A stretch of DNA of 64,000 nt from NCBI GenBank assembly GCA_945881915.1, contig CAMCVW010000014.1, positions 1-64,000 on the forward strand, read 5' to 3'. Made by a program: the position numbers and the translations under genes. The notes beneath the pieces are model-generated. The model was not told the DNA's origin and did not search any database. It saw only the letters and a list, made by a program, of their open reading frames with translations. The stretch is from Thermoflexus hugenholtzii JAD2 (GTDB lineage: Bacteria; Chloroflexota; Chloroflexia; Chloroflexales; Roseiflexaceae). Shown piece after piece: positions 17,976-27,600 of this stretch (positions within the stretch are counted from its first letter, which is position 1; the number at the start of each line of letters is the position of its first letter).

Positions 17976-18413
17976 TCACGCGCTGGCAGCTGCGTCGATA
18001 AACCAGTCCAGGGCATACAGGTATCCGTGCCAGCCCAATCCAGCAATCTGACCGGTGGCAATCCCCGCAATGACTGAGTGGTGCCGGAATGGTTCGCGTT
18101 TATACACATTGGATATGTGTACCTCGATGACCGGAACACTCACCGCGCTCAGCGCATCACGAATTGCATAACTATAGTGTGTGAATGCCCCAGGGTTGAT
18201 GATGATGCCATGTATCACTGGGTGCATCTGTTGGATGGTGTCGATGATGACGCCCTCGTGATTTGACTGAACAAAGTCAATCGCAATGCTATGCGCAGCT
18301 GCTCGTGTGATGAGGGCTTGTTCGATGTCGGCCAGCGTTGTCGCCCCATAGATATGCGGCTCGCGGGTGCCCAATGAATTGAGATTTGGTCCATTTATGA
18401 CGAGAATACGCAT
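17976..18413 (-). CDS. aroQ: 3-dehydroquinate dehydratase, type II
   Basis: A 145-residue shikimate-pathway enzyme that converts 3-dehydroquinate to 3-dehydroshikimate. The type II motifs are clear: INGPNLNSLGTREPHIYG at the N-terminus (active-site Tyr and Arg), FVQSNHEGVIIDTI, IINPGAFTHYSYAIRDAL and VIEVHISN. The ATG at 18413 has AAGGGA upstream; longer frames lack support. It is transcribed away from dnaK, with which it shares a 210-base divergent intergenic region. Confidence 0.95.
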   Translation of the reverse strand: MRILVINGPNLNSLGTREPHIYGATTLADIEQALITRAAAHSIAIDFVQSNHEGVIIDTIQQMHPVIHGIIINPGAFTHYSYAIRDALSAVSVPVIEVHISNVYKREPFRHHSVIAGIATGQIAGLGWHGYLYALDWFIDAAASA

Positions 18414-18511
18414 GCGCTGTCCCTTTCTGCTAGGGCAAAGCGTACCATATTTTGGGGCACCTGGTATGCACCCCCAGACCACACTCAAATACATTTCTAA
18501 CGCGCAGGTCC

Positions 18512-18539
18512 TTGCGACAGACTTCGAATTCTATACAAT
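18512..18539 (+). promoter_or_regulatory. Candidate dnaK promoter
   Basis: TTGCGA (18512-18517), a 16-base spacer, then TACAAT (18534-18539), 84 bases before the dnaK ATG. No CIRCE inverted repeat (TTAGCACTC type) is seen between aroQ and dnaK, so HrcA control is not indicated here. Confidence 0.5.
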
Positions 18540-18623
18540 GAAAACAACGACACCAATGCCCTCCTGCATAGATGCAATCGTTGCATGGTGGACAGTATGG
18601 AGTGACAGAAAGTAGGACAGTGT

Positions 18624-20489
18624 ATGAGCAAGATTGTAGGCATTGACTTAGGCACGACAAATTCGTGTGTTGCAGTTATGGAAGGTGGCGATGCCGTCGT
18701 CATTCCGAGTTCTGAAGGTAATCGGACGACCCCATCTATCGTTGCATTCAGCAAAAGCGGCGAACGCTTGGTCGGTCAGACCGCTAAGCGCCAAGCGACT
18801 ATTAACGCAGAAAACACGCTCTACTCGGTAAAACGCTTCATCGGTCGAACGTTTGACGAAATCGCCAAAGAGCGCGAAATGGTCCCGTACAAGGTCAATA
18901 AAGGTAATCGCAGCGACGTCCGTATCGTCTCGAGCAATACCAATAAAGAATACGCCCCCCAAGAAATCTCTGCAATGGTCTTGCAGAAGCTCAAGGCTGA
19001 CGCTGAAGCATACTTGGGTGAGCCGGTCACCAAGGCAGTCATTACCGTGCCTGCCTACTTTAATGACAGTCAGCGCCAGGCGACCAAGGACGCTGGCAAA
19101 ATCGCTGGCCTTGAAGTGTTGCGCATTATCAACGAACCCACTGCTGCCGCTTTGGCATATGGACTCGACAAAAAGAAGGACGAAACCATCTTGGTCTTTG
19201 ACCTTGGTGGTGGGACGTTCGACGTATCGGTCCTCGAGGTCGGTGACGGCGTTGTAGAGGTCAAAGCCACCAATGGTGACACCCACTTGGGCGGTGATGA
19301 CTACGATCAAAAAGTCGTTGAATGGATGATTGAGGAATTCCGGAAGGATCAAGGGATTGATTTGGGTAAGGACCGGCAGGCGTTGCAACGTCTGAAGGAA
19401 GCTGCCGAGAAGGCCAAAATCGAGCTCTCGAGCATGTCCGAGACCGAACTGAATTTGCCCTTCATCACTGCCGATGCCAGTGGTCCAAAGCACTTACAGA
19501 TGCGTGTGAGTCGTGCAAAGTTTGAGCAATTGACCGCGAGCCTGACCGAGCGTCTGCGTGGACCGGTCACCCAGGCCCTCAAAGATGCAGGTCTGCAAGC
19601 AAGTGCACTGGATGAAGTCGTTTTGGTCGGCGGATCAACCCGCATGCCGGTGGTGCAGGAACTGGTCCGTAAACTGACCAATAAAGAGCCGAACAAGAGC
19701 GTGAACCCGGACGAAGTCGTTGCCATCGGTGCAGCAATCCAAGCCGGAGTCCTGGGTGGCGACATCAAAGATGTCGTATTGCTCGACGTGACCCCATTAT
19801 CACTCGGCCTCGAGACATTGGGGAGTGTGATGACTCGCTTAATCGAGCGCAACACAACCATCCCTACCCGCAAGAGCGAAATTTTCTCGACAGCTGCTGA
19901 TAACCAGACTGCGGTCGACATTCACATCATGCAGGGTGAACGTGAGCTTGCAAGTGACAACATGACGTTGGGTCGATTCCGTCTCGAAGGAATCGCATCT
20001 GGTCCGCGGGGAACACCAAAAATCGAGGTTACCTTCGATATCGATGCAAACGGAATCTTGAACGTATCGGCCAAGGACCAGAACACTGGCAAAGAACAGC
20101 GTATCACGATTACCGCGAGCACGAACCTCAACAAGGATGAGGTTGATCGCATGGTCCGAGATGCTGCTGCGCATGCCGATGAGGATAAGTCAAAGCGCGA
20201 AATGATCGAGCTGAAGAATCGCTCCGACAGTCTTGCGTACGATAGTGAAAAAACACTCAACGACATCGCATCAAAAATTGATGCTGCCAAAGTCGAAAAG
20301 ATTCGCACAGTCATTGCTGAATTGCGCACTGCAATTGGCAACGAAAACGAATCGTTGATGAAGACCACCGGTGAAGAGCTCGCTCAATTGATGGCTGAAG
20401 CATCCCAGCAAGCTGCGGCCGCAGGTGATTCCAATACCAATCCGAATGCGAAAGATGATGTCGTTGATGGTGAATACACCGTTGATTAA
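18624..20489 (+). CDS. dnaK: Chaperone protein DnaK (Hsp70)
   Basis: A 621-residue ATP-dependent chaperone. The N-terminal ATPase domain starts [17 protein letters not shown] and contains [35 protein letters not shown] and [13 protein letters not shown]. The substrate-binding domain begins at [15 protein letters not shown]-terminal helical lid ends with an acidic [11 protein letters not shown] tail. Unusually for many bacteria, neither grpE nor dnaJ is adjacent. A strong terminator follows at 20506-20541. Confidence 0.98.
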   Translation: MSKIVGIDLGTTNSCVAVMEGGDAVVIPSSEGNRTTPSIVAFSKSGERLVGQTAKRQATINAENTLYSVKRFIGRTFDEIAKEREMVPYKVNKGNRSDVRIVSSNTNKEYAPQEISAMVLQKLKADAEAYLGEPVTKAVITVPAYFNDSQRQATKDAGKIAGLEVLRIINEPTAAALAYGLDKKKDETILVFDLGGGTFDVSVLEVGDGVVEVKATNGDTHLGGDDYDQKVVEWMIEEFRKDQGIDLGKDRQALQRLKEAAEKAKIELSSMSETELNLPFITADASGPKHLQMRVSRAKFEQLTASLTERLRGPVTQALKDAGLQASALDEVVLVGGSTRMPVVQELVRKLTNKEPNKSVNPDEVVAIGAAIQAGVLGGDIKDVVLLDVTPLSLGLETLGSVMTRLIERNTTIPTRKSEIFSTAADNQTAVDIHIMQGERELASDNMTLGRFRLEGIASGPRGTPKIEVTFDIDANGILNVSAKDQNTGKEQRITITASTNLNKDEVDRMVRDAAAHADEDKSKREMIELKNRSDSLAYDSEKTLNDIASKIDAAKVEKIRTVIAELRTAIGNENESLMKTTGEELAQLMAEASQQAAAAGDSNTNPNAKDDVVDGEYTVD

Positions 20490-20505
20490 GCAGCCCTGAA
20501 GTTGA

Positions 20506-20541
20506 GGCACGGCACTTGAAAAAGTGCCGTGCCTTTTGTTT
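20506..20541 (+). terminator. Rho-independent terminator of dnaK
   Basis: A 10-bp GC-rich stem (ggcacggcac and its complement) with an 8-base loop is followed by ttttgttt, 17 bases after the dnaK stop. Confidence 0.92.
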
Positions 20542-20652
20542 GGATAGCGATGAAACACCGCTGTATGGTGAAAGAGTTTCGAACTTCGTGATTATTTATT
20601 TTGGATAAAGCCGCAAGATTCACGTTAAAAAATCTTCATGTGAGAAAAGGTG

Positions 20653-20661
20653 TGATACAAT
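20653..20661 (+). promoter_or_regulatory. Candidate extended -10 promoter of cvpA
   Basis: TGATACAAT lies 37 bases before the cvpA ATG. The -35 region is poor. Confidence 0.45.
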
Positions 20662-20697
20662 GTACACAATGTAAACAGCCGTGAGCCAACGGAGTGC

Positions 20698-21204
20698 ATG
20701 GTATTGGTAGATGTGATTGTGGTAGTGTTTATATCGGTCTACGCTGTGATGGGCTTCTATTGGGGAGCAATCCGTCAGCTCATTGCCGTCACGAGCGTCA
20801 TTGCCGGGCTGGTGGTGGCGGGACGATTTTCGCAATCGACTGCCCATTTTGTAGAGATATTGACACAGAACGCGCATCTGTCTATGTTTGGTGCAGTAAT
20901 ACTTATTCTCTTTGCTATAAATGGAAGCGCTAGTTATGCAGCGTCTGTGATTCAGCAGCGCTACGGACTCATCGCATTTGGCGTAATCGATCACGGTATC
21001 GGGGCATTTTTGGCAGTGATACAAGCGCTCATCACCTCGGTTGCATTGATTTTGGTGAGTATTGCGTATCCGCTTGGAAGCTGGCACGATATGCTGGTCA
21101 ACTCATCTGGCGTGAAGGTGTTGATCTATTTCTTTGGCGGGGCTGTGCTGTCCTTCATCCCCGAACCATTACAGTCGACACTCCGGGTGGTGGTATACCG
21201 GTAG
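20698..21204 (+). CDS. CvpA family membrane protein
   Basis: A 168-residue protein with four predicted membrane helices (about 3-22, 28-45, 62-80 and 100-122). It has the CvpA-family opening VDVIVVVFISVYAVMGFYWGAIRQL. CvpA relatives are linked to colicin V production or membrane stress, without known activity. CGGAG precedes the ATG. It may be co-transcribed with rsfS, 66 bases downstream. Confidence 0.78.
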   Translation: MVLVDVIVVVFISVYAVMGFYWGAIRQLIAVTSVIAGLVVAGRFSQSTAHFVEILTQNAHLSMFGAVILILFAINGSASYAASVIQQRYGLIAFGVIDHGIGAFLAVIQALITSVALILVSIAYPLGSWHDMLVNSSGVKVLIYFFGGAVLSFIPEPLQSTLRVVVYR

Positions 21205-21270
21205 TTCATTTACAAAACCATCCCGATTTGCTACTATGGACAGGTACATTGGGGATATGAATGGAGCGGC

Positions 21271-21615
21271 ATGGACACACAGGCATTGGCACGACGCATT
21301 GTCGAACTCGCAGAAGATAAACAAGCGACTGATATCGTCTTGTTGGACTTACGTTCGATGCGTACGTTTGCCGATTATTTCATCATCTGCACGGGTGAAT
21401 CTGACCGCCAGCTAAAAGCCGTCCTTGATTCAATCGAGGAAGGTGTTGCCAAGGAATTTGGATACGAATCCATTCCGGAGGGTAAGGCCGAGGCAGGTTG
21501 GGTATTGCTCGACTATGTCGATATCGTGGTTCACATTTTTTCGAAGGACATGCGTGAGTTCTACAAACTCGAAAATTTATGGAACGAAGCAGCACCGCTT
21601 ATCGTGGTTCAGTGA
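21271..21615 (+). CDS. rsfS: Ribosomal silencing factor RsfS
   Basis: A 114-residue Iojap/RsfS family protein that binds L14 and blocks subunit joining in slow growth. The signatures DIVLLDLRSMRTFADYFIICTGESDRQ, EGKAEAGWVLLDYVDIVVHIF and REFYKLENLW are all present and the length is normal. It is followed after 7 bases by a small membrane-protein gene. Confidence 0.95.
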   Translation: MDTQALARRIVELAEDKQATDIVLLDLRSMRTFADYFIICTGESDRQLKAVLDSIEEGVAKEFGYESIPEGKAEAGWVLLDYVDIVVHIFSKDMREFYKLENLWNEAAPLIVVQ

Positions 21616-21622
21616 GGTAATT

Positions 21623-21802
21623 ATGCAAACAGGACGATCACGCGTGATTGACTTCAGCCTCGGAGCTGCAATCGGTGCAGCCCTTGGACTGATTCTTGGG
21701 TCGCTGTTAACCTATTGGATTGGTGACGAAACGATTCGCGCACTGCGTAGCGGAATGGCCAAAACCGAAGACCAACCAAACTTCGAAAAACTGTTGCAAT
21801 AA
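21623..21802 (+). CDS. Small single-span membrane protein
   Basis: A 59-residue protein with one glycine-rich membrane helix (FSLGAAIGAALGLILGSLLTYWI, residues about 10-33). This resembles YtxH-type small proteins, but no family is certain. GAGGT lies before the ATG at 21623, and the gap to rsfS is 7 bases, so it is probably translated. A terminator follows at once. Confidence 0.65.
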   Translation: MQTGRSRVIDFSLGAAIGAALGLILGSLLTYWIGDETIRALRSGMAKTEDQPNFEKLLQ

Positions 21803-21811
21803 CTGCAAGAA

Positions 21812-21847
21812 ACACCCCCGTCACGAGAGTGACGGGGGTGTATTTAT
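21812..21847. terminator. Bidirectional terminator
   Basis: A perfect 13-bp stem (acacccccgtcac and complement) with a gaga loop is followed by tattta on the plus strand. It separates the rsfS run from the convergent moaD-moaE gene. Confidence 0.85.
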
Positions 21848-22521
21848 TCTCGTTCGTGCTCGTTGCCGATCCAGTCACGTGCGCCGTCGGCCCAATGTTC
21901 TTTCTTCCAAATGGGGGCGAGTGCTTTGATGCTATCCATGATCCAGGAGACTGCCTCGAGTGCGGGACCGCGGTGGGCAGCAGCGACGACGACGACGACT
22001 GCTGTTTCGCCCAACTCGAGAATGCCAATCCGGTGATGAATCGCCACCTTCCCAATAGCGAAGAGCTGCTGCGCTTCGGCCCCGATATGGGCCAAAACAG
22101 GAACGGCCATCTCGCTATACGCTTCGTATTCGAGTCGGGCAGTTGCACGGTCGCCAAAATGATCTCGCACCGTGCCTGCGAACGAGACAATTGCTCCCAT
22201 GTCGTATCCGGCAACTGCAGTTTGGAGCGGTATTGCGTCGAGCGGCTGATCGGTCACGACATAGAGTGGGACGGACAAACCGCCGCTCACTGGGGGAATG
22301 AACGCAACGGTATCGCCAGCACTGACTGGGGTGGACGGTTCGCAGAATCGTTCATTGCATGCGTGCAAGACGCGATCACGGTAGGGAACCAGTGCCGTAT
22401 ACTTGTGTTCGAGCACATTCCAAATATCTGCTAATGAACTTGATTCAGGAACATCAATGCGTTCCTTGTCCGTACCGGTGATATCACGGTGTGCCGCAAA
22501 ATAGCGGACAGTTATCTGCAT
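21844..22521 (-). CDS. MoaD-MoaE fusion (molybdopterin synthase)
   Basis: A 225-residue fusion of both subunits of molybdopterin synthase, which adds two sulfurs to cyclic pyranopterin monophosphate. Residues 1-81 are MoaD-like (VRYFAAHRDITG, FIPPVSGG) and end in the Gly-Gly that carries the thiocarboxylate in free MoaD. Residues about 84-225 are MoaE-like (GAIVSFAGTVRDH, RLEYEAYSEMA, HRIGILELGETAVVVVVAAAHR, PIWKKEHW). Comparable fusions (MoaX) are known in mycobacteria and reported to be cleaved after Gly-Gly. It is the last gene of the his operon, 4 bases after hisF. No other molybdopterin gene is in the window. Confidence 0.9.
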   Translation of the reverse strand: MQITVRYFAAHRDITGTDKERIDVPESSSLADIWNVLEHKYTALVPYRDRVLHACNERFCEPSTPVSAGDTVAFIPPVSGGLSVPLYVVTDQPLDAIPLQTAVAGYDMGAIVSFAGTVRDHFGDRATARLEYEAYSEMAVPVLAHIGAEAQQLFAIGKVAIHHRIGILELGETAVVVVVAAAHRGPALEAVSWIMDSIKALAPIWKKEHWADGARDWIGNEHERE

Positions 22522-22525
22522 GGGG

Positions 22526-23299
22526 TTACCTCATCGGAACGTTTCGACTGCGGAGATATGTTTTGGCGGCTGCGATAGTGTAATCGCCAAAGTGAAAAAT
22601 GCTCGCTGCCAGAACCGCATCAGCACCACCAGACATGAATCCCTCATAGAGATGCTCGAGTGTCCCAGCACCGCCTGATGCGATGACAGGGATGGTAACG
22701 CGACTACTAATGGCATGAAGGAGTTCGATGTCATAGCCACCGTATGTACCGTCGGCGTCCATGCTGTTGATGACGAGTTCTCCGGCGCCGAGTGCTGCAC
22801 CACGGATCGCCCATTCGACGGCATCTATGCCCGTCGAACGTGCATTGGCACCCGTGTGTGTGAACACTTCCCACTTGGGAGGTTCACCTGCGGGTGAAAC
22901 ACGCCGCGCGTCGATGGAGAGCACGATGCATTGACTTCCATATCGTTGCGCGCCATCAGTGATGAGTTGTGGGTTGAGCACCGCAGCGGTGTTGATCGAA
23001 ACTTTGTCTGCGCCAGCACGCAGCATCCGATACATATCTGCAACCGTGCGAATACCGCCACCGACGGTCAGTGGAATGAATACCTCTGCAGCGGTACGCT
23101 CTACGACATCGACCATGATATTGCGGTCATCGGAGCTGGCAGTAATGTCGTAGAACACCAATTCATCTGCGCCACTCTCGTTATAGAAAGCAGCCAAGAC
23201 AACGGGGTCGCCAGCATCACGATGATCAACAAACGAGACGCCTTTGACGACACGTCCCTCTTTCACATCGAGGCATGGAATGATGCGCCGTTTGAGCAT
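22526..23299 (-). CDS. hisF: Imidazole glycerol phosphate synthase subunit HisF
   Basis: A 257-residue TIM-barrel cyclase that, with HisH, makes imidazole glycerol phosphate and AICAR. The start [18 protein letters not shown] contains the catalytic Asp, and the second lies in [47 protein letters not shown] and [12 protein letters not shown] are typical. It starts 2 bases after the coiled-coil gene, so it is in the hisH-hisA operon. Confidence 0.96.
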   Translation of the reverse strand: MLKRRIIPCLDVKEGRVVKGVSFVDHRDAGDPVVLAAFYNESGADELVFYDITASSDDRNIMVDVVERTAAEVFIPLTVGGGIRTVADMYRMLRAGADKVSINTAAVLNPQLITDGAQRYGSQCIVLSIDARRVSPAGEPPKWEVFTHTGANARSTGIDAVEWAIRGAALGAGELVINSMDADGTYGGYDIELLHAISSRVTIPVIASGGAGTLEHLYEGFMSGGADAVLAASIFHFGDYTIAAAKTYLRSRNVPMR

Positions 23300-23301
23300 G
23301 T

Positions 23302-24411
23302 TTAGCGACTCTTTCCTTCGGTATCGGGGGTAGCAAGCCGTTCGTTTTTGATACGCTCGAGCATGACGGTGAGATTCTTGGCAATCACGCTGAGCATTTC
23401 TGTTTCACGCGTGTCGATATCCGTGAAGTGCGAAACGTGCTCTTGCTGCATGTTCTCGAGGCGATTGTTCGTTCGGGTGATACGCTGTTCGAGGTCGCGC
23501 ACATAGCTATCGATGCGTTCAATCCACGTCGTGATTTGTCGGAGCTGGCGGTCTTCCATCTCTTGAATCGAGGATATCTTGTCGTCTTGTTGGAGGCGAA
23601 TTTCTTCGATGCGTTGTTGGTTCGACAGGAATCGTTCGGTGGCGATGCGTTCAATCTGTTTTGTTTCTTGCAACAGTTCGGTGATTCGGTTGGATACAAC
23701 AACGAGCTGTTCAGGTATTTCGTTGACGACTTTGTCGATTTGAGAGCGGAAGTCGTCTACGCGCAGCAGTCGGCTCTGTTGCTCACTGATGAGCAATTTG
23801 CTATCGGCCACTAGTTGTTGATTTTCGGCGGATTGGCGGCGGAGCTGTTGCTTTTCGATCTGGACTTCCTCGAGAATCTTGCGCAGTTCGGAGCGGCGCG
23901 TGTCTTCGGCGGTTTGGAATGTCTCGAGGCGTGAAAGGACGTTGCGATAGCGCTCGTCGGATTCCCGAACGAGGGCAAACAGCGCGCCGATTTTTTGTTC
24001 TGACTCATTGAGGCGGTTGATGAGACTCGCTACCGTGACGCGATCGGTTTTGCGGGCTTCCGCGAGTTCTTGGATTTGGGACTGCATGTCACGAATCGGA
24101 CGGACACCCTCGTCGATTTTGACAAGAGTGCTGGCGAATTCTTTACGCAGTCCGGTTATCTCGCGTCGGAACCCTTCGACGGTCTGATTGAGTTCCTGCG
24201 CATTCCGCGCAAACTGATTGTTGAGTTCAGAAACTTCGCTCTCGGTTTTGCGGATGTGCTCAATCGAGAGCTGGTATTTTTGGGTCTGATCGCGGAACAT
24301 GCGGCGCAGTTCATCGATTTGATTCTGCAGGTGGGTCATCTGCGTCTGGCCGGCGTTGCGGCTACGTTCCTCGGCGAATTTTTCGCTGATGTTTGGATTG
24401 GAATCGCTCAT
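23302..24411 (-). CDS. Long coiled-coil protein of unknown function inside the his operon
   Basis: A 369-residue, highly charged protein almost entirely of heptad-like helices from about residue 20 to 350 (rich in Gln, Glu, Arg, Leu; few Gly, Pro or aromatics). No signal peptide, membrane span or catalytic motif is visible. The start ATG overlaps the hisA stop by 4 bases (ATGA), and hisF begins 2 bases after its stop, so it is translationally linked to both. It resembles generic structural coiled coils (SMC- or tropomyosin-like) by composition only. Its codon use looks like that of its neighbours. Confidence 0.85.
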   Translation of the reverse strand: MSDSNPNISEKFAEERSRNAGQTQMTHLQNQIDELRRMFRDQTQKYQLSIEHIRKTESEVSELNNQFARNAQELNQTVEGFRREITGLRKEFASTLVKIDEGVRPIRDMQSQIQELAEARKTDRVTVASLINRLNESEQKIGALFALVRESDERYRNVLSRLETFQTAEDTRRSELRKILEEVQIEKQQLRRQSAENQQLVADSKLLISEQQSRLLRVDDFRSQIDKVVNEIPEQLVVVSNRITELLQETKQIERIATERFLSNQQRIEEIRLQQDDKISSIQEMEDRQLRQITTWIERIDSYVRDLEQRITRTNNRLENMQQEHVSHFTDIDTRETEMLSVIAKNLTVMLERIKNERLATPDTEGKSR

Positions 24412-25136
24412 AGAGCCTCCGATGCAAGCGCGTGGAGCGCGGCTGGTAACAAGATATCACCGGTATAGAGGGCCCGCCCGACAACGGCACCATGAATGCC
24501 TCGGCGTGCCAAGATGAGGAGCTGATCGGTGTTGCTGACACCGCCCGACGCAATAATCCGCGGCCCATCGGGACTGATCAGGGCTGCGGTGGCATCGTAG
24601 TTGGGTTCGGTCATGGTGCCGTCACGACTGATGTCGGTATAGATGATACGTGCTACCCCGAAGCTAGCCATCTGTATGACCAGATCTGTAGCTGCCACCT
24701 GTGAACCTGCCAGCCACCCAGCGGTCTGCACAAATCCGTCACGTGCATCGACACCGACAATGATGGCATCGCCGTGTGCCGCGACCAAATCTCGCACAAA
24801 AGTGGGCTCATGGACCGCTTTGGTTCCGATGATGGTACGTGTCACTCCCAGCGACCGTACCAGTGACACATCAGCCTGGGTGCGAATGCCACCGCCGAGT
24901 TGCACGGGAATCGTGACGGCACGACAAATCGCAGCGATGGCTTCTTGGTTCACCGGGAAGCCAGCTTTCGCACCGTCGAGGTCGACCACGTGGAGCTGCG
25001 TCGCTCCGGCTGCTTGCCAGCGTTTGGCTGCATTGGCGGGGGATTCGTCGTATATCTGTGCCGTAGCGTAGTCCCCTTGGGTCAGACGGACGCAGCGACC
25101 CTCGTGGATGTCGATAGCGGGGTAGAGTTCAAACAT
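24408..25136 (-). CDS. hisA: ProFAR isomerase HisA
   Basis: A 242-residue TIM-barrel isomerase of histidine biosynthesis. It starts [18 protein letters not shown], where the Asp is catalytic, followed by [41 protein letters not shown] and IASGGVSN. The start at 25136 overlaps the end of hisH by 8 bases; a longer frame upstream is only hisH in another frame. Its stop overlaps the coiled-coil gene by ATGA. Confidence 0.95.
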   Translation of the reverse strand: MFELYPAIDIHEGRCVRLTQGDYATAQIYDESPANAAKRWQAAGATQLHVVDLDGAKAGFPVNQEAIAAICRAVTIPVQLGGGIRTQADVSLVRSLGVTRTIIGTKAVHEPTFVRDLVAAHGDAIIVGVDARDGFVQTAGWLAGSQVAATDLVIQMASFGVARIIYTDISRDGTMTEPNYDATAALISPDGPRIIASGGVSNTDQLLILARRGIHGAVVGRALYTGDILLPAALHALASEAL

Positions 25137-25779
25137 GCTTTGGCTCGCATTCGATGTGTGCGATATTGCGGACAAAATTGCGTAAAAACCGAAGTCCCAT
25201 GGAACCGCTTTTTTCGGGATGGAATTGCGCTGCAACCAGATTCCCGCGAATGATGACACTGGGAAAAGCGGTGACATACTCGGTGGTACCAGCGATGAGC
25301 GTCGTGTCGATCACATCACAGAAATACGAATGCACGAAGTAGAAGTCGGTTCCACTCGGAATACCGTCGTATAGCGAGTGTTGTGAAAACGGTTCGGTCA
25401 CATAGACTTCATTCCAGCCAATTTGCGGCACCTTGTATGTGGGTGAATCAGGGAAGCGTCGCACGGTGCCGGTCACCATCCCCAGACAGGGATGCAGGCC
25501 GAATTCCAGGCTGTCGTCGAGGAGTACTTGCATCCCTACACAGATTCCTAAGAACGGCACATCGCTGCGGATTGCCGACTGAATTGCAGGGGCGAGTCCG
25601 CTCTTGGCGAGTGATTCCATGGTATCGCGGGTCGCACCAACACCCGGCAAGACAATCGCTTGGGCCGCAGCGACGACCGCAGGATCGCTTGTGACGGTGA
25701 GCGGGGCACCGATGTTTTGAAGCGCTCGGACGACATTCGGAAGATTCCCTGCACCGTAATCGATGACTGCCAGTGACAT
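25129..25779 (-). CDS. hisH: Imidazole glycerol phosphate synthase glutamine amidotransferase subunit HisH
   Basis: A 216-residue glutaminase subunit that feeds ammonia to HisF. The start [16 protein letters not shown] is typical. The nucleophile lies in [13 protein letters not shown], and the His-Glu pair in [13 protein letters not shown]. It follows the deacetylase gene by 9 bases and overlaps hisA. The order hisH-hisA-X-hisF is the normal one with a gene inserted. Confidence 0.95.
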   Translation of the reverse strand: MSLAVIDYGAGNLPNVVRALQNIGAPLTVTSDPAVVAAAQAIVLPGVGATRDTMESLAKSGLAPAIQSAIRSDVPFLGICVGMQVLLDDSLEFGLHPCLGMVTGTVRRFPDSPTYKVPQIGWNEVYVTEPFSQHSLYDGIPSGTDFYFVHSYFCDVIDTTLIAGTTEYVTAFPSVIIRGNLVAAQFHPEKSGSMGLRFLRNFVRNIAHIECEPKHV

Positions 25780-25788
25780 GCGTGCTCC

Positions 25789-26820
25789 TTAGGCTGGAAT
25801 GAGCAATGGATGGTGCGTTTTGATCCAGTCGACCGTCGCGTCAGCGCGATGCGGATCGCTCGGCGTGGTGCCTAATGGGTCGGGTAACCGGGGGAGGTTG
25901 AGCATCGACCGGACGAGTCCATGGGCGCATGTGGAAAGCGCGCGCAGGCTGTACCCGCCCTCGAGGATTGCCGCCCACCGTCCATCACAGAGTTGCGTGG
26001 CGGCTTGTTGAATGAGCGCACACAGATCGAGGTACCCGTTGACCGAGAGGCGACAGTTGCCGATTGGGTCATCCCAGTGGGCGTCAAACCCCGCGGACAA
26101 TAGAATCAACTCAGGGCGAAAACGTTCGAGCGCTGGGATGACGAGGTTTTTGTACGCATGGAAAAAAGCACCATCACCACTCTGTGCGGGCATCGGGATG
26201 TTCAGCGTGGCACCGTAGCCAGCACCTGTGCCGAATGAATCACGTGCACCGCTGCCAGGGTACAATGGCCAGCCATGCGAGGAGACATACAGCACATCTG
26301 CATCAGCTGCAAAAATATCATCTGTGCCATTCCCATGATGCACATCAATATCGACGATTGCGATACGTCGTATGCCATGCACACGTTGAGCGTAGCGGGC
26401 AGCGATGGCGACATTGTTGTAGAAGCAAAATCCCATTGCAGCATGTGCCGTTGCATGATGCCCTGGAGGGCGGACGACTGCGAACGAGGTATGGCCCGCA
26501 ATCATGGCATCGACAGCGTTACAGGCGGCAGATGCGGCAGCGTGTGCGGCGTGCCCAGTGCCCGGGAGGATATATGTGTCGCCATCCAACTGGGGATGTG
26601 ACTCAGCATATGCGGATTGGGATTCGACCCAAGCGATGTGACTGGGTGGGTGGACGAACATGAGTGTATCGGTCGGTACTGCGGCGGATGCTGCGTACAT
26701 GGGGACACAGGTGGGATCATGGGCGATAGCCGCGAGAATTGCGTCGATACGCCCCGCATGTTCGGGGTGTCGGTGAGAATGCGCAGCGTGCTGTGTAGAA
26801 GTGAAGAGTATCGTCGACAT
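25789..26820 (-). CDS. Histone deacetylase / AcuC-family zinc deacetylase
   Basis: A 343-residue arginase-fold deacetylase. Catalytic and zinc motifs are visible: RPPGHHA (His pair), IVDIDVHHGNGTDDIF (Asp and His ligands), YVSSHGWPLYPGSG and LSAGFDAHWDDP (third ligand). Bacterial relatives deacetylate acetyl-CoA synthetase, polyamines or other small amides; the substrate here is unknown. The ATG at 26820 is chosen; a TTG start 7 codons earlier is possible but falls right behind the -10 box. It heads the operon hisH-hisA-coiled coil-hisF-moaDE. Confidence 0.9.
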   Translation of the reverse strand: MSTILFTSTQHAAHSHRHPEHAGRIDAILAAIAHDPTCVPMYAASAAVPTDTLMFVHPPSHIAWVESQSAYAESHPQLDGDTYILPGTGHAAHAAASAACNAVDAMIAGHTSFAVVRPPGHHATAHAAMGFCFYNNVAIAARYAQRVHGIRRIAIVDIDVHHGNGTDDIFAADADVLYVSSHGWPLYPGSGARDSFGTGAGYGATLNIPMPAQSGDGAFFHAYKNLVIPALERFRPELILLSAGFDAHWDDPIGNCRLSVNGYLDLCALIQQAATQLCDGRWAAILEGGYSLRALSTCAHGLVRSMLNLPRLPDPLGTTPSDPHRADATVDWIKTHHPLLIPA

Positions 26821-26847
26821 ACTATGCGTTCTCTGTGTCAATAGTTC

Positions 26848-26856
26848 AGTATATCA
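26848..26856 (-). promoter_or_regulatory. Extended -10 promoter of the deacetylase-his operon
   Basis: The minus strand reads TGATATACT 28 bases before the ATG; no good -35 is seen. No transcription attenuator (His-rich leader peptide) or T-box is visible in the short leader. Confidence 0.5.
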
Positions 26857-26973
26857 CAGGGCATTTCGCTCGCTGTTCTGGTGCATAGAATCGACCCAAA
26901 AAAAGTCCTGATTGTGCCATTGAATAGAGTAAAATACAGGTATGCATGGTGGTTGCACCATATAAAGGAAGAT

Positions 26974-27591
26974 ATGACACTGAGCTACGAAGAACTCGCA
27001 AATGCACTCGAAGAAGGCTGGTCGGTGATTGGGCTCCACGAGCACGACGTTGCCGAGCAAGTAAATCCGACGACCCTGGAACGCAGCTTCAGAGCAGAAT
27101 TGTTCCCCGAACACGGCGATCCATTGACGGAACACAATACCCCGCCGTGGGTCGAGGTCTCTTTTGTCTGGGGTCCGTCACACCAAATCCATACGGGGAC
27201 AATGGTTACCATCCCACTTGAATTGACATGGGAATATACTATCACGGTCCCGCCGGCGGATAAGCGGAATGACAGTGAGCTCATTCGCACCCTACAGTCT
27301 GCGATTCAATCTGCACTCCGCAAGGTTTTTCATGAGGAAGTGGGGCATGATGTGCTCGCCCTCGAGGTTAGGCGTGCCTATAAAGCACCGGAAGCACGTG
27401 AATTACGCTGCCTCGAAATCCACGCACGTGGCAGCAGTGATATTTCCGATGTATTAGGTGGTCACGGGCACGATCACGTGCAAACGGTCATCCAAGAGGA
27501 GTATGCAATGGTCAATGTACTGTTGCAGACATTTACTGACACGTTCAGCCCCGGCTCGGTCGGCGGGTATCGTTCAGTCGAATCAGCCTAG
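26974..27591 (+). CDS. Hypothetical protein, histidine-rich near the C-terminus
   Basis: A 205-residue soluble protein that I do not recognise. It is rich in Glu and His, with an N-terminal acidic helix (YEELANALEEGW), a beta-rich middle (IPLELTWEYTITVPP) and a C-terminal GGHGHDHVQTVIQ segment that could bind metal. AAAGGA precedes the ATG at 26974, and its stop codon lies inside the lspA ribosome site, so it is probably co-transcribed with lspA and rluD. No signal peptide or membrane helix. Codon pattern and tight spacing support a real gene. Confidence 0.75.
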   Translation: MTLSYEELANALEEGWSVIGLHEHDVAEQVNPTTLERSFRAELFPEHGDPLTEHNTPPWVEVSFVWGPSHQIHTGTMVTIPLELTWEYTITVPPADKRNDSELIRTLQSAIQSALRKVFHEEVGHDVLALEVRRAYKAPEARELRCLEIHARGSSDISDVLGGHGHDHVQTVIQEEYAMVNVLLQTFTDTFSPGSVGGYRSVESA

Positions 27592-27600
27592 GAGGTACAC

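Noticed and set aside
18414-18623. Search for a CIRCE element before dnaK
   Set aside because: No TTAGCACTC-N9-GAGTGCTAA-like inverted repeat is present.
18648-19493. 281-codon minus-strand frame over dnaK
   Set aside because: Antisense shadow of a strongly conserved gene; no ribosome site and no known protein pattern.
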